In this document: positions 8,380-17,932 of the stretch, one piece after another
How positions within the stretch are numbered: the first letter of the stretch is position 1
How the letters are laid out: each line of letters begins with the position of its first letter
The notes under the pieces: generated by a model
The model's database searches: none
Told to the model about the DNA's origin: nothing
The model's input: only the letters and a program-made list of their open reading frames with translations
Program-made: the position numbers and the translations under genes
Assembly (NCBI GenBank): GCA_023480885.1
Contig: JAMCWX010000010.1
Coordinates: forward strand, 43,715 to 107,714
DNA length: 64,000 bases
Direction: 5' to 3'
From: Chloroflexota bacterium
GTDB lineage: Bacteria > Chloroflexota > UBA6077 > FW602-bin22 > JACPRP01

Positions 8380-9231
8380 ATGAATATACAGGTGAGTACC
8401 TTGGAGAAGTCTGAAAGTACACGGTCTAGCGCGATGATAACGGGTACTGATGCGCTCCACGATGACCAAGGCCTGCTCGTGGATAGCCTCAACGCCTGGT
8501 ACGGCCACACCCAGGCATTGCGGAACATCACTTTGCGCGTCAAGCCCAGACAGGTGGTCGCAATCATCGGCCCTTCGGGCTGTGGCAAATCGACCTTCAT
8601 CCGCTGCGTCAATCGTATTCACGAAGTGGTGCCCGGAGCGCACGTCTCGGGTCGGGTGCTGCTGAACGGACAGGACATTTATGCTTCTGGCGTTGACCCT
8701 GTGCTGATACGCCGTCGCGTGGGAATGGTCTTCCAGAAGCCGAATCCCTTCCCAACGATGTCCATCTTCGATAACGTCATAGCGGGCATCCGTTTGGGCG
8801 GTGGAGGCAAGCGCAGCTTGGAGGAAATCGTCGAGCGTAGCCTGCGCCGTGCAGCCCTATGGGACGAGGTGAAGGACAAGCTCAAGCAATCAGGCATGGC
8901 TCTCTCAGGTGGCCAACAGCAACGATTGTGTATCGCCAGGGCTTTGGCCGTAGAGCCAGAGGTGATCCTGATGGATGAGCCAGCGAGCGCGCTGGATCCG
9001 ATCTCGACGCTGAAGATCGAGGATCTGATGCGAGAGTTGAGGAAAGACTATACGATAGTCATCGTGACGCATAACATGCAGCAAGCTGCCCGTGTTTCCG
9101 ATTACACCGCGTTTTTCCTCTGTGATGAAGACCGAGTTGGTGAGGTGATTGAGTACGGGGAAACAAGGCGCATCTTCACTAACCCAAGTGATAAGCGCAC
9201 GGAGGACTACGTCACAGGCAGATTTGGATAG
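8380..9231 (+). CDS. pstB: Phosphate ABC transporter ATP-binding protein PstB
   Basis: ATPase that powers phosphate import by the PstCA permease. It contains Walker A (GPSGCGKST), a Q-loop ([10 protein letters not shown], typical of PstB), the signature [16 protein letters not shown] and Walker B ([13 protein letters not shown]) followed by the switch histidine (VTHNMQQA). The start at ATG 8380 is chosen because AGGA lies 9 bp upstream; ATG 8374 is too close to it. This leaves an N-terminal extension of about 30 residues before the ABC domain. The gene ends only 7 bp from the end of a convergent antiporter fragment and no terminator is visible between them. Confidence 0.96.
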   Translation: MNIQVSTLEKSESTRSSAMITGTDALHDDQGLLVDSLNAWYGHTQALRNITLRVKPRQVVAIIGPSGCGKSTFIRCVNRIHEVVPGAHVSGRVLLNGQDIYASGVDPVLIRRRVGMVFQKPNPFPTMSIFDNVIAGIRLGGGGKRSLEEIVERSLRRAALWDEVKDKLKQSGMALSGGQQQRLCIARALAVEPEVILMDEPASALDPISTLKIEDLMRELRKDYTIVIVTHNMQQAARVSDYTAFFLCDEDRVGEVIEYGETRRIFTNPSDKRTEDYVTGRFG

Positions 9232-9238
9232 GCAACAC

Positions 9239-9937
9239 CTACGTCGAGGAAGCGATGACGTTTCCCCCGCTGTTTGGGAGCGCAGGAGCCTGAGCGCCCA
9301 CAGGCAGGTCCAGGTGCGGCTCTGGCTCGAAGTACCGCTGCGCGATCAGCGTGGGGATGACGGCGCTCAAGATAATGGCCGCGACCAGCAGCGAGAACTG
9401 CGTTCTGTCGATTATCCCGGCATTCAGTCCCCACAGCGCCGCTATGTTGCCGAAGGTGAGCCCCGTGCTCATCAGAAGCGTGGTATACGTCGCCTCGCGC
9501 GGGACGTACCTCCTGGCGTGTGGCAACACGCCGCCGATCTTCGTCATCACCTTCACCCCGAACAGGGCAATGAGAAGGCCGAAGTTAGCCCACACGGCCG
9601 GCAGCGACACGCTCATTCCCGATTTGATGAAAAAGAAGGGAGTGAGCAGCGTGAAGGCCACGACACGGAACCTCGCGTGCTCCCCCGGATGTTTCGCGAA
9701 TACGCCGGCCACGGCCAGTCCGAGCAGCAGCGCCGGCAGAATTGCCAGGCTCTGCGCCAGACCGGCGAAGAACATCAGCGCGAATAACGCGGCGAAGGCC
9801 CCCTTGATCTCTGGCTCGATCATGCGATTGCCATACCGCTGGAAAAACCAGGGGTGCAGCCTCGGCATGGCCACGATAAGCGCCACCGAAACCGCGAGGA
9901 AGGCCAGCGTCCAGATAGAAGGCCTGGCAAAAAGCAA
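9239..9937 (-). pseudogene. C-terminal half of a CPA2-family Na+/H+ (KefB-like) antiporter
   Basis: The reading frame codes for about six hydrophobic segments with motifs typical of the second half of a monovalent cation:proton antiporter (PFFFIKSGMSVSL; VKVMTKIGGVLPHARR; LLMSTGLTFGNIAALWG). Family members have around 380-400 residues in this module; here only about 232 remain. There is no ATG or ribosome site at the 5' end (the only candidate is TTG 9937), and upstream DNA shows no trace of the N-terminal helices in any minus-strand frame. A promoter-like sequence sits at 10166-10195, so an internal or 5' deletion is the simplest explanation. It could alternatively be a short functional half-protein, which seems unlikely. 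Confidence 0.75.
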
Positions 9938-10165
9938 GCTGAGTGCCGCCGATCATTGCGATCCACTGGTCTTCCAAGTCGATCCTCCCAGAAAGGAATG
10001 CGTTGCGGCATCGATCAGCCTGTGAAGTAGGGTGAGGTCGGGCGAGGGCAAAAAGTTAGCTCCCAACTCTGCACCTGCCGGTTCAAAGCCAGGAGCCATC
10101 AGCTCAAAAGCGGTTCGAGCACGTCTGCTCGGCCGGACTCCATCGCCCTAAGTTGCAACACGCTT

Positions 10166-10195
10166 AGTTTAGCACGCACAGCCTGGTCAGGTCAA
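10166..10195 (-). promoter_or_regulatory. Sigma70-like promoter, probably relic of the antiporter gene
   Basis: On the minus strand TTGACC (10195-10190) and TAAACT (10171-10166) are separated by 18 bp. It points into the 230-bp stretch that holds no intact gene before the truncated antiporter, which suggests a deletion removed the start of that gene while sparing its promoter. Confidence 0.4.
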
Positions 10196-10235
10196 TGCTT
10201 TGGAGCCCCTTGTCTTCTTCTTGCCACCAACCTTT

Positions 10236-10688
10236 CTAATCAGCTTTCGTTCTTGCCACAAGCACTGGACACTGGGCCGATTCGATTATGTGCCGCGCGA
10301 CCCTTCCAAAGAACTCTCCCTGGGGCCATCGATAAACAGGCCTACCGATTACGATGAGACTTACTTCCCTCGCCTCGGCCTCGTTGATGATTTCGGCATC
10401 TGTGAGCCCTACGCGCAGCACTTTATCGAAGTCCGTCCCGGCCCGTTCGGCAAGCTGTGCAGCATAGTTGAGGCAGCGCTTGCCACTCTCTTCCAACTCC
10501 CGTTGAACCACGTCACGCGCTCTGCCCGAACGCCTGGCCAACTGATCACGAACGGTTGTGTCCACCACGTGTATGAGAACAAGGCGGGCGCTGTGTTCCT
10601 TCGCGAGCTGAATGGCAAGATTGACAGCGGCCACAGAAGCTTTGGATCCATTCACGGGCACCAGAAGACACTCGAAGATGTTGCTCAT
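10236..10688 (-). CDS. Universal stress protein UspA family
   Basis: Single-domain Usp protein of 150 residues, cytoplasmic. The fold signature is clear: N-terminal ECLLVPVNGSKAS, central hydrophobic strands (LVLIHVVDT, VSLIVIGRP) and the C-terminal ARHIIESAQCPVLVART. The ATP-binding G-x2-G-x9-G(S/T) loop is poorly conserved (GRPVYRWPQGEFFGRV), so nucleotide binding is uncertain. Its ATG overlaps the stop of the V-ATPase subunit D gene (ATGA) and has a GGAGGGG site, placing it as the last gene of the ATPase operon. Co-expression with the ATPase suggests a role in energy stress, but that is inference. Confidence 0.88.
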   Translation of the reverse strand: MSNIFECLLVPVNGSKASVAAVNLAIQLAKEHSARLVLIHVVDTTVRDQLARRSGRARDVVQRELEESGKRCLNYAAQLAERAGTDFDKVLRVGLTDAEIINEAEAREVSLIVIGRPVYRWPQGEFFGRVARHIIESAQCPVLVARTKAD

Positions 10689-11314
10689 CGCCCCTCCTTT
10701 CGCCGCATTCGCTTCACCGCCTTGACCCGGTAGAAGTCTTCCCTCTCCCTCTCTTCCAGCGCCCCCTCCACCTGAGCCACGATGGAAGCATATTCCGGAA
10801 TGAGAACGTTAGCGAGAGCGTTGACCCTTCGCTGCGTTTTCCTGATCTCCCTCGCCAGACGCCAGACGGTTGTCTCCGTCTCGGCTACCCGACAAGCGAG
10901 CGATAGCACTTCGCCGAAAGCCCTTACCGCGCGATCGACGCTGGCCGTAGTGCCACTGAGGCTATACTGCAGGCGCAGCTCTCTGGGCTCGACCTCCACT
11001 ACAGGCAAGGGCACTCCCATAATACTTCGCTCGGTAACATTCACTCGGGTTTCTTTTGCCGTGCTAAGGGCCACCCATCCCACTCGCTCAACGCCCATCG
11101 ACATCCTGGCACGGCCAAGCGCTTCGTAAGCCGTCGTGAACTGCCGTTCGAGGCGCCGCTCCAGATCCTCGGCATCTTCCAGCATGCTCAGCACGTGCGC
11201 TATGAGCGCCTGCCTCTTGCGGTCGAGCAGATCGTGCGCTTCTCTGGCAAAGGCCAGGTCTCTTCTCGCCTGCAGAAGGACGGCTCTCGTCGGCGGAACA
11301 CTTCCTTGCGGCAC
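10685..11314 (-). CDS. atpD: V/A-type ATP synthase subunit D
   Basis: Central-stalk rotor subunit that transmits rotation between the membrane ring and the A3B3 head. The protein is 209 residues, nearly all helical, with the long N- and C-terminal coiled coils of the family (PTRAVLLQARRDLAFAREAHDLLDRKRQALI at the N-terminus in part; LAREIRKTQRRVNALANVLIP near residue 165). It lies 2 bp downstream of subunit B and overlaps the following uspA by 4 bp. Its position at the end of the H-C-I-K-F-E-A-B-D order matches many bacterial V-type operons. Confidence 0.94.
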   Translation of the reverse strand: MPQGSVPPTRAVLLQARRDLAFAREAHDLLDRKRQALIAHVLSMLEDAEDLERRLERQFTTAYEALGRARMSMGVERVGWVALSTAKETRVNVTERSIMGVPLPVVEVEPRELRLQYSLSGTTASVDRAVRAFGEVLSLACRVAETETTVWRLAREIRKTQRRVNALANVLIPEYASIVAQVEGALEEREREDFYRVKAVKRMRRKEGR

Positions 11315-11316
11315 GC

Positions 11317-12714
11317 TTAGTCCCCTGGCTTGCGCACTCGGTAGCGTTGGCGGATCTCCTCTTCGGTTACGCGGAACAGCTCACTCCTGGGCAATAAAGA
11401 GACGATGTCCCACGCGAGGTCGAGGGTGGCATTGATATCGCGATCCTCGGAAGTCCCCTGCCTGACGAATCTGGTCTCGAATTCCTCGCCAAAGCGGAGA
11501 TAGCTCCGGTCGACGCCTGTTAGCTCTTCCTCGCCGATTATGGATGCGAGCGAACGGACCTCCTTTACCCTGGCGTAGGCCGCGTACAACTGGCTGGCGA
11601 TATCGGGATGGTCGGAGCGTGTATGGCCCTCGCCGATGCCGTCTTTCATCAGCCGCGATAGAGATGGCAGGACGTCGACGGGCGGATAGATGTTCTTGAG
11701 GCCGAGCTCACGGCTCAACACGATCTGGCCCTCGGTGATGTAACCCGTGAGGTCAGGCACCGGATGCGTAATGTCGTCGTTGGGCATGGTCAGGATGGGC
11801 ATCTGGGTAATAGAGCCCTCGACACCCTTGATGCGACCAGTTCGCTCATAGATCGCGGCCAGATCGCTGTACAGATAGCCCGGATAACCCCTTCGAGCTG
11901 GCACCTCCTCACGCGCGCTGGAGATTTCACGCAGGGCCTCACAGTAATTGGTCATATCGGTCAGAATGACCAGAACGTGCTTGCCCTCCTGGAAGGCCAG
12001 GTATTCTGCTACGGTGAGGGCCATCCGCGGCGTGGCAACCCTTTCGGTAGAAGGGTCTTCGGCCAGGTTGAGGAAGAGCGCGGAATTCTCCAGGGCACCG
12101 CTCTCCTCGAATCGACGCTGGAAGAAGGTGGCCACGTCGCGAACGATGCCCATCGCGGCGAAGACGATGCAGAACTCCTCACGCCTGGCAATCCTGGCCT
12201 GGCTGGCGATCTGTGCTGCCAGAGTATTATGCTGCAAGCCGCTAGCTGAGAATATCGGCAGCTTCTGCCCCCGCACCAATGTGTTCATCCCGTCGATGGT
12301 CGAGATGCCCGTCTGAATGAACTCCGAAGGATAGGCTCGCGCGCTCGGATTGATTGGCGAGCCATTGATGTCCCTCCATTCCCTGGCTAGCGGCTCTGGC
12401 CCGCCGTCGATGGGGCGGCCCAGGCCGTCGAAGATCCGCCCAAGCATCTCCAGCGACACGGGTACTGTCAGAGGGCGACCGAGGAAACGAATCGCGGTGC
12501 TCGGTATGGACAGACCTGAAGTTCCTTCGAACACCTCGACAACAGCAGCATCTCTGCTCACGCTGAGAACCCGTCCGATGCGCCTGTCGCCCTGCGGGCC
12601 GAGGACCTCCACCATTTCGTCGAAACCGACGTCGGTGGTGCCTTCTACGACCATCAACGGCCCTCGAATGCTTGCCACGCCGACGTATTCCCTCGAAACC
12701 CTGGTTGTGTCCAT
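11317..12714 (-). CDS. atpB: V/A-type ATP synthase subunit B (non-catalytic)
   Basis: Regulatory nucleotide-binding subunit of the A3B3 head; 465 residues, the family's usual size. It lacks a Walker A motif at the expected place ([15 protein letters not shown]), as B subunits do, and has the conserved [20 protein letters not shown] and [16 protein letters not shown] regions. The ATG at 12714 is 1 bp after the subunit A stop, so translational coupling with A is likely. D follows 2 bp later. Confidence 0.96.
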   Translation of the reverse strand: MDTTRVSREYVGVASIRGPLMVVEGTTDVGFDEMVEVLGPQGDRRIGRVLSVSRDAAVVEVFEGTSGLSIPSTAIRFLGRPLTVPVSLEMLGRIFDGLGRPIDGGPEPLAREWRDINGSPINPSARAYPSEFIQTGISTIDGMNTLVRGQKLPIFSASGLQHNTLAAQIASQARIARREEFCIVFAAMGIVRDVATFFQRRFEESGALENSALFLNLAEDPSTERVATPRMALTVAEYLAFQEGKHVLVILTDMTNYCEALREISSAREEVPARRGYPGYLYSDLAAIYERTGRIKGVEGSITQMPILTMPNDDITHPVPDLTGYITEGQIVLSRELGLKNIYPPVDVLPSLSRLMKDGIGEGHTRSDHPDIASQLYAAYARVKEVRSLASIIGEEELTGVDRSYLRFGEEFETRFVRQGTSEDRDINATLDLAWDIVSLLPRSELFRVTEEEIRQRYRVRKPGD

Positions 12715-12715
12715 C

Positions 12716-14503
12716 CTAAATGTACTCCCTCTCCAGCTCGTTCATCTGCCGATCGAGAGCCAGACCGATCTCGTCGATCTTTGCCAACTGGTCGTTGGGC
12801 ACATCGGTTTTCATCCTCATAAGGAGCACGATGATCGGCAACTCGCGGATACGGATGACCGGGGCGCCGCGCGCTACGATGTCCTTCCCGCGCTCGTGAA
12901 AACGTATGATCACTCTCAGCATCGCAACCTGCTTCTGCGGCGTCGTGTAAGTGTCTATCGGATGCATCGCATTCTGCTGCAGGAACCCTTCCCTGAGGAT
13001 TCGCGCCGTCTCCAGGACGTGGCGTTGCTCGTCGGGGAGCGCGTCCGGGCCCACGAGTTTCACGATTTGCTGGAGGCGATTCTCCTGCTGAAGCACGCTC
13101 ATCGCCGCGTCACGCAGTCTCCGCCAATCCTTCGCTACGTTCTGGCTCCACCATTCCTCGACGTAGTCCAGATACTCGCTGTAGCTTTCGATCCAGTTGA
13201 TCGCCGGGAAGTGCCTCGCGGCGGCCAGCGCTTTATCCAGCGCCCAAAAACAGCGCACGAACCGCATCGTGTTTTGCGTGACTGGCTCAGAGAAGTCGCC
13301 GCCTGGCGGCGAAACAGCTCCGACGATCGTTACCGAGCCATTCATCCCTCCGAGGGTCACCACCCTCCCTGCTCTCTCGTAGAATTCTGCAAGTCGAGAT
13401 GGTAGATAGGCGGGAAATCCTTCCTCTGCCGGCAGTTCTTCCAGGCGGCCGGCGATCTCTCTCAGCGCCTCCGCCCAGCGTGACGTCGAATCTGCCATCA
13501 GGGCGACGTCGTAGCCCATATCGCGATAGTATTCGGCTAAAGTGACACCGGTGTAAATGCTTGCCTCTCTTGCTGCTACCGGCATATTGGACGTGTTGGC
13601 GATGAGCACCGTACGCTCCATCAACGGCTTGCCACTGCGCGGGTCCACGAGCTTCGGGAAGCCTACTAGCACCTCCGTCATCTCGTTGCCACGTTCACCG
13701 CAGCCAATGTAAACCACGACGTCGGCGTCGGACCATTTGGCGAGCTGATGCTGCGTCACGGTTTTCCCTGTGCCAAACCCACCGGGTATCGCCGCCGTCC
13801 CCCCTTTGGCGATGGGGAAAAAGGTATCGATCACGCGCTGGCCGGTGATGAGCGGAACGTCTGGCAGAAGGGGCTTTCGATACGGGCGAGGGCGGCGGAC
13901 AGGCCAGCGCTGCATCATCAGAAGCGCAGTTTCCTTGCGATCCACGGCCAGGCCGGCCACCGCGTCGGCGACGCCGTGCTCTCCTGGAGCAACAGTGGCA
14001 ATCTGTGCCGCAAGTCCAGTCGACGACACATTATTCAGGCGCGCCGGGACCAGAAGCCTTTGTTCGATCAACTCCGACTCCTGCACGGCCCCAAGCACGC
14101 TGCCCTCGTGGACCTGATCTCCTTGCCGGACGGAGGGCCTGAACAGCCATTTCCTTTTCCTGTCGAGCGAAGCAACGGCCACGCCACGACTAATGAAAGC
14201 GCCCGACTTGGCCTCGATCATTTCGAGGGGACGCTGAAGGCCATCGAAAATGTTGCCGATGATGCCTGGACCCAACTCCGCGGAGAGAGGCCCGCCGATG
14301 CTGTGAATCAGTTGCCCTGGCTGGAGACCGCCCGTGTTCTCGTAGACCTGGACAGTAGCCCTGTTTCCTTCCAGGCGGATCACCTCGCCAAGCAGACGGT
14401 CATCGCCCACCTCGACCAGATCGGCCATGCTTATACCTTCCGCGTCGGCAACAGTCACGACAGGACCGTCTACCGCTTCGACCGATCCAGCTCTTGTAGA
14501 CAA
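12716..14503 (-). CDS. atpA: V/A-type ATP synthase catalytic subunit A
   Basis: Catalytic subunit that hydrolyses or makes ATP. The P-loop is intact ([11 protein letters not shown] near residue 235) followed by [15 protein letters not shown], and the subunit A 'non-homologous' insertion is present ([13 protein letters not shown]...[10 protein letters not shown] region). The frame extends further upstream, but the family's N-terminus ([15 protein letters not shown]) begins directly after a TTG at 14503 that has GGAG 7 bp before it, so that TTG is the chosen start (595 residues). The start lies 4 bp after the subunit E stop. All bases up to B are tightly packed. Confidence 0.95.
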   Translation of the reverse strand: MSTRAGSVEAVDGPVVTVADAEGISMADLVEVGDDRLLGEVIRLEGNRATVQVYENTGGLQPGQLIHSIGGPLSAELGPGIIGNIFDGLQRPLEMIEAKSGAFISRGVAVASLDRKRKWLFRPSVRQGDQVHEGSVLGAVQESELIEQRLLVPARLNNVSSTGLAAQIATVAPGEHGVADAVAGLAVDRKETALLMMQRWPVRRPRPYRKPLLPDVPLITGQRVIDTFFPIAKGGTAAIPGGFGTGKTVTQHQLAKWSDADVVVYIGCGERGNEMTEVLVGFPKLVDPRSGKPLMERTVLIANTSNMPVAAREASIYTGVTLAEYYRDMGYDVALMADSTSRWAEALREIAGRLEELPAEEGFPAYLPSRLAEFYERAGRVVTLGGMNGSVTIVGAVSPPGGDFSEPVTQNTMRFVRCFWALDKALAAARHFPAINWIESYSEYLDYVEEWWSQNVAKDWRRLRDAAMSVLQQENRLQQIVKLVGPDALPDEQRHVLETARILREGFLQQNAMHPIDTYTTPQKQVAMLRVIIRFHERGKDIVARGAPVIRIRELPIIVLLMRMKTDVPNDQLAKIDEIGLALDRQMNELEREYI

Positions 14504-14507
14504 ATCC

Positions 14508-15167
14508 TTACTCCGTTCTTCCGAAATCCTCAAGCAGGGTTTCTTCGCGAACAAGAAACTGCCAGATCTCGTTGCGAAGCGTCCATTTCTGTCGTTCCAG
14601 CCGCGCTTCGAAAGAGTTGTCACAAACCACTCTACCCTGGTCCTTTTGCACGATGACCCCACCGGCGATGTCCACCGCCGGGCCAGGTTCGAGATCGGCA
14701 GTGACACCGGTCGCCGCCAGACGCCTCTCGACGTCCGTCAAGAATTTGAGGGTGAGAAGCCTGGCATCCGGCTCGTTCGACCTCACCGTTAGTTTTCCTC
14801 CTCCGAGGATGGTCACCGCCTCAAGAGTGAGCTTTTCAAGTGCGGCCCGGCGGTCTTCTGGCTTCAGGGAAGCTCGCAAGTGGTCGCGGGCCGTCTCAAG
14901 CGCTCGCGATATGAGTTCCTCCCGCTTAGCGAGAAGAAGGCTCTTCGCTTCGAGCCTGGCCGCTGAGACGATCTCACGCTTGTAGCCCTTCGCATCCCTT
15001 TGCGCCGCTGCCAAAACAGCCTGGCGTTTTGCCACTGCTGCTTCGTGCGCCTGGCGCAGGATGGATTCTGCACTTTCCTGGGCCTTTCCAACGATCTCTT
15101 GCCCGCGTCGTCTGGCATCGTCCAGTATCGCCGACGACAACATCCTTAAGTTTTCCTGCGATGCCAT
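14508..15167 (-). CDS. atpE: V/A-type ATP synthase subunit E (peripheral stalk)
   Basis: Peripheral stalk subunit that pairs with subunit H/G to hold the head still against rotation. The 219-residue protein begins with a long charged helix rich in Ala, Arg and Glu (coiled coil, about 1-105) and ends in a globular domain with VRSNEPDARLL and GGVIVQKDQGRVVCDNSFEARL, the conserved C-terminal signature of subunit E. ATG 15167 has a GAGGAAGAG site. It is 13 bp after subunit F and 4 bp before A. Confidence 0.93.
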   Translation of the reverse strand: MASQENLRMLSSAILDDARRRGQEIVGKAQESAESILRQAHEAAVAKRQAVLAAAQRDAKGYKREIVSAARLEAKSLLLAKREELISRALETARDHLRASLKPEDRRAALEKLTLEAVTILGGGKLTVRSNEPDARLLTLKFLTDVERRLAATGVTADLEPGPAVDIAGGVIVQKDQGRVVCDNSFEARLERQKWTLRNEIWQFLVREETLLEDFGRTE

Positions 15168-15179
15168 AATTGCTCTTCC

Positions 15180-15488
15180 TCAGATGCTCACGCCCAACGC
15201 CCGTCGGACCAGGTCCCTTAGCGGCGCTTTTGCGGGGCGGCTCAGCCGGTCAGGTATTTCCAGGATCAGCGGGAGAGTGGCCAAAGCCTTCCGGTTCTCG
15301 ATCACAGGCATTATTCTGTTGGCAATCTCGGATGTAACGAGGACGATTCCGACGCTGGGATCAGCCAGCAAATCGTCGAGCTTCTGCACAGCCACATCCG
15401 CGTCGTCGGTTGCCATTCCATCGACCCCAATAAGGGAGAACCCCAGGACGGTATCCCTTTCCCCTATCACGAATACCTTCAATTCCAT
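15180..15488 (-). CDS. atpF: V/A-type ATP synthase subunit F
   Basis: Small central-stalk subunit that binds subunit D. At 102 residues it has the family's Rossmann-like start (VFVIGERDTVLGFSLIGVDG), the GIVLVTSEIANRI segment near residue 55 and a C-terminal LVRRALGVSI helix. Its identity is also supported by its place between K and E. The ribosome site before ATG 15488 is weak, and the 13-bp gap to subunit K suggests coupling. Confidence 0.93.
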   Translation of the reverse strand: MELKVFVIGERDTVLGFSLIGVDGMATDDADVAVQKLDDLLADPSVGIVLVTSEIANRIMPVIENRKALATLPLILEIPDRLSRPAKAPLRDLVRRALGVSI

Positions 15489-15501
15489 AAGGTACGAAGC
15501 C

Positions 15502-15942
15502 TCAGATCTTGCCTAAGATCAGTATGGATACGATCAGACCGTAGATCGCGATGCCTTCCGCCAGGCCGACGAAGACCAGGGAGCGGCCTAAGAGTTCAGG
15601 CTTCTCCGCAACCGCACCGATGGCTGCCGATCCGGTCATTCCCACGGCAATGCCGGCACCGATGACTGCCAGTCCCGTGGCCAGTCCGGCGGCAAGCAAG
15701 CCCATTCCGACTTCCGTCGAAACCGCCTGCAAAGCAGGCGCAGCGGCCTCTTGCGCGAGAACGCGGGAGACGAGAGACAATGAGAGGATTGCTAGCAGGA
15801 CCAGCCCCAGGATGTTCAGGACAAGCATTCCGTAGACCGCTCGACCTGAAGGACTACCTCGCCTTCTTACTTTGACCGCGAAGAGTACAGCGATGATGGT
15901 GCACAGCACCAGGACCGCGCCCGATGGCGATAATTCCAGCAT
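15502..15942 (-). CDS. atpK: V/A-type ATP synthase proteolipid subunit K (c-ring)
   Basis: Membrane rotor-ring subunit carrying the translocated ion. The 146-residue protein has four hydrophobic segments: two in an N-terminal extension (about 8-23 and 37-60) and the c-type hairpin (about 75-105 and 115-144). The ion-binding acid is visible in the last helix (FVGLAEGIAIYGLIV). Whether protons or Na+ are carried cannot be settled by eye. The first hairpin lacks an obvious carboxylate, so this resembles a single functional hairpin with an added pair of helices rather than a duplicated c-subunit. ATG 15942 has GGGAGGCGAG upstream. Confidence 0.92.
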   Translation of the reverse strand: MLELSPSGAVLVLCTIIAVLFAVKVRRRGSPSGRAVYGMLVLNILGLVLLAILSLSLVSRVLAQEAAAPALQAVSTEVGMGLLAAGLATGLAVIGAGIAVGMTGSAAIGAVAEKPELLGRSLVFVGLAEGIAIYGLIVSILILGKI

Positions 15943-15956
15943 TTTGTCTCGCCTCC

Positions 15957-17930
15957 CTACTTCTTGATCGATAGAGGGATGCCAGGTATCACAAATGGGT
16001 GGAAGGCAATCCCATCGCCTTTGAAGAACTTCGTGAAGAACTCGTAGTAATCCAGACGCAAAGCCTGTATAGCCACTACCAGGCCTTCGAGCGCAATTAC
16101 AAAGACGTTGCCTATTACATATACCGTTGGCTCGCCCAGCGGTATTTGCCGCACCATCGCAACGAAAGCAATTACCATCAAGCCCATCCCGGCGTGGCTG
16201 ATGGCGAACGCGGCCAGTCGAATATAGGAGAGCGTGTTAGTCATATATCTCATCGCCGCATCGAAAACCTCGATCCCTGACTGGAAAAGCAGCAGTGGAT
16301 TGACCAGCGCCCTCTTGGATCTGTTGCTTTCCAGCAACTCCAGCAACGGATCCCGCGAGAAGATCAAAAGCAGGGGAATGCCCAGGAGAGCCGCAATAGC
16401 AGGCGAGTCTACACTTCTGCCCGTAAGATATTGAGTTGCCACGAAAATTGCGCCCCAGTAAAACCAGATGCCAGCCAGGCCGTATCGATCGAGGAACAGT
16501 CGCAAATAATCCCTTGTCAGAAAAGCGTCCACCACGTTGATGAACAGGCCGAGGCTCACTACCGCTATGCCAAAAACGATCGCAATCGAGATGAAGAACG
16601 CGGAATTGCGTATCGGTCGGAACCAGAGAGCCGGGATCATCTGATCTAAGAGGAACACGCTTCCGTAGAGCAAGCCGAAGATCGTGGCCATCAGACCACA
16701 ACCGAAGAGTATCCACCCCAATGCCCTGTGCCCTTTGACCACGATCTCTTTCCCCAGCAGAAAACCCCCGGCGGCCAGCACTGCCCCCTGGCCTACATCC
16801 CCGAACATAATTCCAAACATTAGCACGAACAAGAGCCCGGCCACAGGAGTTGGGTCAATCTCTCGATAGTTGGGGATGCCGTACGTGTTCACCAACGCCT
16901 CGAACGGCTTGAAGATGGCTGGATTCTCGAGGTGAGTGGGGACAGGAGGGTCAGAGGCGTGGGATGACGGAGTAAGGGGCTCCTCGGTATGAACCACAAC
17001 TCGCCCTCCCACCGCTTCGGATAGGCGAGACAAGAAATCACGCTCAGACCTGGCTGGCATCCAACCAGATACCAGGCGTGTTTTCTGGGTCGTACCGAAA
17101 TGTCTCCACGCATCCACGACTACGCCGTTGATCGAGAGCCGCCAACGCATTCGCCACAACTCGTCCCGGTATTCGATTGCCAGGGCTTCCTTTGCTTTGT
17201 CCATCTCCTCGTTCTGCTTGACGAGCGTCATCTGTCTCGTACGGACCTGACCCAAAGCTTCCGACGGAGTGCCAGTAAGCTCCTCCGGAATGTCTCGGCG
17301 CTGAGCATATGCGCTCTTGAGTGCCCGTTCCAGCGCCTCCGAGTTGTCTTTCGCCGAGAAGGCGAAAACGAGAACTGCCCCGTCCTGATACACGACGGAG
17401 AGAATCACATTTGGAACGCTGGCCAGGCTCCCGCGCAGCCGGTCCAGGTTCTCCGCGGGCACAAGAGCGGGCGCGAAATAGAGGAAGCTCAGCTTCCTTA
17501 GGTCGGCGAGGTTGATGGCCAGATGGGCAAGCAGTTGCAGTTGCTCGATTAAGAGCTGCGATCTCCCCAGTTCATCCTGGAGCCGTCGCTGCTGGTCGAC
17601 CACGCGCCCGACGTCTGCCTCAATGATCGGCAATCGCTCAGCCGTTTCAGATGCCACCTTCCGCGGTGCGACTTGCACTCCTTCCTCAGGACCATGGACA
17701 CCCTGGATGGCCAGGGTCTGCAAGAGAAGCTGCACCCGGCGGCGATAGGCTTCGTAAGTCGCCGAGATCTCGTCTGCCTCCCGCCAGTCGAGCTTCCCTG
17801 CCCAGTCTCCCAACTCTTGGAAGTCGATGAGGTGCACGGCCCCATAGCGGCCCATTTCCTCCGTCGCCCTGGACAGGTCGCTGTCGAGTATGGCCATCGA
17901 GATTCGCTTCATTTGCGCGGGTGTAAACAT
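15957..17930 (-). CDS. atpI: V/A-type ATP synthase membrane subunit I (a-like)
   Basis: Stator membrane subunit with the ion half-channels. The first half (about 1-330) is a soluble helical domain with coiled coils, the second half (about 350-657) has about seven to eight membrane segments, including the conserved MFGIMFGDVGQG motif, and the key arginine-containing region TLSYIRLAAFAISHAGMG. The start at ATG 17930 (MFTPAQMKRI) gives the usual subunit I N-terminus; an in-frame GTG at 17948 would overlap subunit C. Length is 657 residues. It lies 2 bp after the subunit C stop. Confidence 0.95.
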   Translation of the reverse strand: MFTPAQMKRISMAILDSDLSRATEEMGRYGAVHLIDFQELGDWAGKLDWREADEISATYEAYRRRVQLLLQTLAIQGVHGPEEGVQVAPRKVASETAERLPIIEADVGRVVDQQRRLQDELGRSQLLIEQLQLLAHLAINLADLRKLSFLYFAPALVPAENLDRLRGSLASVPNVILSVVYQDGAVLVFAFSAKDNSEALERALKSAYAQRRDIPEELTGTPSEALGQVRTRQMTLVKQNEEMDKAKEALAIEYRDELWRMRWRLSINGVVVDAWRHFGTTQKTRLVSGWMPARSERDFLSRLSEAVGGRVVVHTEEPLTPSSHASDPPVPTHLENPAIFKPFEALVNTYGIPNYREIDPTPVAGLLFVLMFGIMFGDVGQGAVLAAGGFLLGKEIVVKGHRALGWILFGCGLMATIFGLLYGSVFLLDQMIPALWFRPIRNSAFFISIAIVFGIAVVSLGLFINVVDAFLTRDYLRLFLDRYGLAGIWFYWGAIFVATQYLTGRSVDSPAIAALLGIPLLLIFSRDPLLELLESNRSKRALVNPLLLFQSGIEVFDAAMRYMTNTLSYIRLAAFAISHAGMGLMVIAFVAMVRQIPLGEPTVYVIGNVFVIALEGLVVAIQALRLDYYEFFTKFFKGDGIAFHPFVIPGIPLSIKK

Positions 17931-17932
17931 CG

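Noticed and set aside
9149..10025. Plus-strand frames opposite the antiporter fragment
   Set aside because: The minus-strand translation is clearly an antiporter; the plus-strand products are low-complexity with no family signature.
10040..10140. tRNA-like GGTTCAAAGCC and GGTTCGAGC strings
   Set aside because: No acceptor, D or anticodon stems could be drawn around them.
12350..14656. Long plus-strand frames (351 and 302 codons) opposite V-ATPase A and B
   Set aside because: Antisense shadows of well conserved catalytic subunits.
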